From: GCA-002701945 sp964442015
GTDB taxonomy: Bacteria > Fidelibacterota > Marinisomatia > Marinisomatales > TCS55
Length of the DNA stretch: 7,233 bases
Direction of reading: 5' to 3'
NCBI GenBank assembly: GCA_964442015.1
Contig: CAYTYA010000085.1
Coordinates: 1 to 7,233, forward strand
The notes beneath the pieces were generated by a model. The model ran no database searches, was not told the DNA's origin, and saw only the letters and a program-made list of their open reading frames with translations. Both the position numbers and the translations under genes were made by a program. Shown here piece by piece: positions 4,641 through 7,233 of this stretch. The first letter of the stretch is position 1. Each line of letters opens with the position of its first letter.

Positions 4641-6020
4641 TTGATTAATCGTGCGTTAATTGATGTATTCTCTGAGATTGCAAGAGAGAAAAATGTAGAA
4701 CGTTCTGAATTAGGTTCTATTATTGAACAGTTATTTCTTCACTTAATAGAACGTGAGCGGGGTGATTCTTCAAATTGTAGTGTAATAGTAAATCTTGATA
4801 AAGGTGAACTTGAAATCTATGCTGAAAGAGAGATTGTTGATGATTTAATGGATCCAGTATTAGAAATCACATTGCAAGATGCCTTAAAGTTGGCTCCTGG
4901 AGAGAGTTTTGATGTAGGAGATATTTTTGTTGAAGTGATTGATCCTGCAATTTTTGGACGTAGACTAGTTACAGCAGCAAAGCAATTCTTTAGTCAACGA
5001 TTAAATGATGTGGAAAAGCGATACATATATGAAGATTACTCTCAACGTATTGGTGAAATTGTAATTGGAACTGTTCGTCAAATTCAACGTGATAATTTAT
5101 ATATAAATATTGATCAAGCTGAATTATTGATGCCTAGGAAAGAACAGATTTTTTCTGAAAGGCATAGAAGAGGTGACACATTACGCGCAGTTGTTAAATC
5201 AGTTGAAGTTACTCCAAGAGGTCCGGAAATAATTGTTTCAAGAACAGATAATCATTTTTTATATAAATTATTTGAAATGGAAGTTCCAGAGATTGAAGAT
5301 GGGATCATTGAGATTGATGGAATTGCACGGCAACCAGGTGAACGAGCAAAAATTATAGTAAAATCTAATGATAGAAGAATAGATCCTGTTGGAGCATGTG
5401 TTGGGATGAGAGGTAGTAGGATTCAAGCTATTGTTCGAGAACTAAATAATGAAAAAATAGACATCGTAAATTATAGTCATCAACCTGAGATTCTTCTTTC
5501 AAGAGCTTTATCTCCAGCAACTCCATTGGACCTATATATTGATGAGGAAGATAAATATTGTGTTGCGGTTTTTAATGATGAGGATTTAGAGTTTGCGATT
5601 GGAAGAGGTGGCGTTAATATTAATTTAGCTAGTCGTATAACAAGCTATCGCATTGATGCTTATGGTAAGAATGAATATGAACGAAATCAAAAGCAACAAT
5701 CAACTCTTCTTTCAGAAATAGATGGTATATCTAATAAGGACGTTTCTTTATTAGAAGAAGCGAGTGTACTTACTGTGTCTGATCTGTTAGATGCTGAAGA
5801 AGAAACTTTAATAGAAATTAAAGGCATTACTTCAAATAAGATCGAGAAAATATATAATTCGATAGAATCATTTATTGAATTGGATAACGAAGAAGATGTG
5901 GAAGAAGAAGTTGATGTTAAAGAATTAATAGAGGACCTTGATGAAAAGCTCGAAGTTGAAGTGAAAGAAGTGGCGGAGAGTGAAGATAATGAAGAAGTGG
6001 CGGAGAGTGAATCAGTTTAA
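4641..6020 (+). CDS. nusA: Transcription termination/antitermination factor NusA
   Basis: NusA binds RNA polymerase and nascent RNA and controls pausing, intrinsic termination and antitermination. Domain order in the 459 residues: N-terminal polymerase-binding domain (about 1-125), S1 domain (about 134-201, from GEIVIGTVRQIQ), KH1 with DPVGACVGMRGSRIQAI (248-264), KH2 with AIGRGGVNINLASRIT (319-334), then a helix-hairpin-helix-like unit (about 357-412; LLEEASVLTVSDLLDA, LIEIKGIT). The final 45 residues (415-459) are a strongly acidic tail rich in Glu/Asp. Two in-frame 20-bp copies near the 3' end repeat the VAESE unit. The long two-repeat acidic C-terminus of gammaproteobacterial NusA is absent, as in many other phyla. 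Translation starts at TTG, chosen for the GGAGG six bases upstream. rimP is 15 bases before and infB starts 41 bases after; this is the conserved operon. Confidence 0.97.
   Translation: MINRALIDVFSEIAREKNVERSELGSIIEQLFLHLIERERGDSSNCSVIVNLDKGELEIYAEREIVDDLMDPVLEITLQDALKLAPGESFDVGDIFVEVIDPAIFGRRLVTAAKQFFSQRLNDVEKRYIYEDYSQRIGEIVIGTVRQIQRDNLYINIDQAELLMPRKEQIFSERHRRGDTLRAVVKSVEVTPRGPEIIVSRTDNHFLYKLFEMEVPEIEDGIIEIDGIARQPGERAKIIVKSNDRRIDPVGACVGMRGSRIQAIVRELNNEKIDIVNYSHQPEILLSRALSPATPLDLYIDEEDKYCVAVFNDEDLEFAIGRGGVNINLASRITSYRIDAYGKNEYERNQKQQSTLLSEIDGISNKDVSLLEEASVLTVSDLLDAEEETLIEIKGITSNKIEKIYNSIESFIELDNEEDVEEEVDVKELIEDLDEKLEVEVKEVAESEDNEEVAESESV
5965..6011 (+). repeat. 20-bp direct repeat, 27-bp period, in the nusA acidic tail
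   Basis: Bases 5965-5984 and 5992-6011 are identical, offset by 27 bases (nine codons), so the repeat stays in frame and duplicates the peptide EVAESE. Such an in-frame short tandem duplication is the pattern expected from replication slippage in a low-complexity tail. Confidence 0.9.
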
Positions 6021-6061
6021 AATAGTAAAATGTATCGAATTGATAATAGGATAGGATAGTA

Positions 6062-7233
6062 GTGGCAAAAAATATTAGAATTTTTCAGATTGCAAAAGAC
6101 TTAAATATATCTCACACTGAAATATTAACATTCTTGAAAAAGAAAGGTGTGGAGGTTGCCAGTCATATGACGCCTGTTGATGAAGATATTCAAGAGATTA
6201 TAAAGGGTGAATTTCGTAAAGAACGTCAGGATATAGATCGTTTCCGTAAAGAGCAAGTAAGGCGAGAAATACACCAAACCAGAATTGATGAAGAACAAAA
6301 AACACATAAGAAACTCAATCTATTAAGTCTGGATGAACAGCGAAGCATAGAGAAAAAAGAAAAACAAACAGAAGAGAAAAAGCAAAAGGAACAAGCTGCT
6401 GATAAAGAACGCAAAAAAGTAAAAGATAAAAAGAAAGATACTAAAGAAGAAAAAAAAGAGGTCAAGAAACCTAAGACAAAGCAGCATAAGCTTCGAAAAA
6501 TTGATTTATCAGAAATTAAATCTCAAATAGGCAATGTTAATCGAAAACCTTCACCGAAAACAGGGGATGATGAGCCTGCAACTCGTTCTGCAAAAGATGC
6601 GGTTAAACATACATTGGCTACGATGGATAAAAAATCAAAAAAGAAAGTTTATAAAAAAGATAAGAAGCAGGATCAAGAAGAAGTTCCAGATGAGAATGAT
6701 GTTTTAAATTTAAAGATTCCTGAGTATTCAAGTGTTGACGAACTTGCAAAATTAATGGATGTAGATGCTAGCGATATTATTAAAGAATGTATTTCATTAG
6801 GGAAATTAGCTACGATAAATCAGCGCTTAGATTGGGATTTGATCGAAATGTTAGCAGAGACATTTGGTTATCAAGCTGAACCTGTTGAAGATGTTGCAGA
6901 GGAATTATTTTCTTTGGAAGAATCTGATGATGATATTAAAAATGCAGTACATAGAGCGCCAGTAGTCACGATTATGGGCCATGTTGATCATGGAAAAACC
7001 TCTTTATTAGATTATATTAGAGATGCTAATGTTGTAGCAGGTGAATCTGGAGGAATAACTCAGCATACTGGTGCATATCAAGTTGATTTACCAGAAAATA
7101 AAAGTATCACCTTTCTAGATACTCCTGGACATGAAGCATTTACAGCAATGCGGGCTCGTGGTGCGCAGGTAACTGATATTGTTGTTTTAGTTGTAGCGGC
7201 AAATGATGGGGTAATGCCTCAAACGATTGAAGC
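6062..7233 (+). CDS. infB: Translation initiation factor IF-2, 5' part, truncated by window end
   Basis: IF-2 is the GTPase that brings initiator fMet-tRNA to the 30S subunit and promotes subunit joining. About 390 codons are present with no stop before the window end. Start GTG 6062 is chosen because AGGATAGGAT (6048-6057) lies just upstream and the protein then opens with AKNIRIFQIAKDLNI, the usual IF2_N domain (about 5-50). Next is a long Lys/Glu-rich linker (about 55-210) typical of IF-2, then a second IF2_N-like domain (about 217-272, IPEYSSVDELAKLMDVD). The G domain starts with VVTIMGHVDHGKTSLLDYI, G1 being GHVDHGKT at 306-313. GGITQHTGA (G2) and DTPGHEAF (G3, 353-360) follow; G4 and later domains lie beyond the window. 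No ylxR or L7Ae-like gene lies between nusA and infB, unlike in Firmicutes. Confidence 0.97.
   Translation, partial: MAKNIRIFQIAKDLNISHTEILTFLKKKGVEVASHMTPVDEDIQEIIKGEFRKERQDIDRFRKEQVRREIHQTRIDEEQKTHKKLNLLSLDEQRSIEKKEKQTEEKKQKEQAADKERKKVKDKKKDTKEEKKEVKKPKTKQHKLRKIDLSEIKSQIGNVNRKPSPKTGDDEPATRSAKDAVKHTLATMDKKSKKKVYKKDKKQDQEEVPDENDVLNLKIPEYSSVDELAKLMDVDASDIIKECISLGKLATINQRLDWDLIEMLAETFGYQAEPVEDVAEELFSLEESDDDIKNAVHRAPVVTIMGHVDHGKTSLLDYIRDANVVAGESGGITQHTGAYQVDLPENKSITFLDTPGHEAFTAMRARGAQVTDIVVLVVAANDGVMPQTIE

Noticed and set aside
6030..6059. Nine-codon ATG frame between nusA and infB
   Set aside because: No SD, no conserved neighbour gene of this size, and it overlaps the infB ribosome binding site. 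A leader peptide cannot be excluded but nothing supports it.
6125..6465. Two overlapping minus-strand frames rich in Phe, Ser and Leu
   Set aside because: They are the complement of the Lys/Glu codons (AAA, GAA) of the IF-2 linker, which always read as Phe/Ser/Leu on the opposite strand. The apparent membrane-protein character is an artefact.
6220..6690. Low-complexity Lys/Glu stretch as a possible anomaly or frameshift in infB
   Set aside because: The frame is continuous from the IF2_N domain to the G domain, and a charged variable linker is normal in bacterial IF-2.

Overview
The window is AT-rich chromosomal DNA from a bacterium. Gene content and order are housekeeping: two tRNA genes, a lipid-precursor gene pair (acyl-CoA ligase and gpsA), a membrane-anchored TPR protein, and the start of the rimP-nusA-infB operon. 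The NusA and RimP sequences, and one exact copy of the Bacteroidota-style -7 element (TAnnTTTG), suggest a low-GC member of the FCB superphylum. A marine Marinimicrobia (SAR406)-like lineage would fit, but this is an inference from protein flavour and base composition, not a demonstrated placement.

Layout. Positions 1-55 hold the 5' part of a minus-strand tRNA-Leu(CAA), cut by the window edge. A divergent leader of about 160 bp leads to a 31-codon plus-strand gene (216-311) for a tiny lipoprotein, closed by tandem stop codons and a strong intrinsic terminator (332-357). A gene-free stretch with an AT palindrome precedes a FAA1-type long-chain acyl-CoA synthetase (456-2234). Forty-two bases later comes gpsA (2277-3272), then a tRNA-Arg(CCU) (3307-3378) and a 230-residue TPR protein with one membrane anchor (3409-4101). 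No terminator is visible between gpsA, the tRNA and the TPR gene. A 10-bp GC-rich hairpin with a U-tract (4147-4175) follows. The first possible rimP start codon lies only 13 bases beyond it. Then rimP (4188-4625), nusA (TTG start, 4641-6020) and infB (GTG start, 6062 to beyond the window end) follow in one direction with gaps of 15 and 41 bases.

How the genes fit together. The acyl-CoA ligase and GpsA can supply the two halves of phospholipid synthesis, activated acyl chains and sn-glycerol 3-phosphate. The rimP-nusA-infB block is the conserved set for 30S maturation, transcription elongation/termination control and translation initiation. The most interesting points are the unrecognised 31-residue lipoprotein and the hairpin in front of rimP. 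The hairpin leaves no room for a conventional promoter plus leader behind it, so it may be an attenuator or a 5' structure of the nusA operon. No mobile element, CRISPR array, phage gene or defence system is visible.
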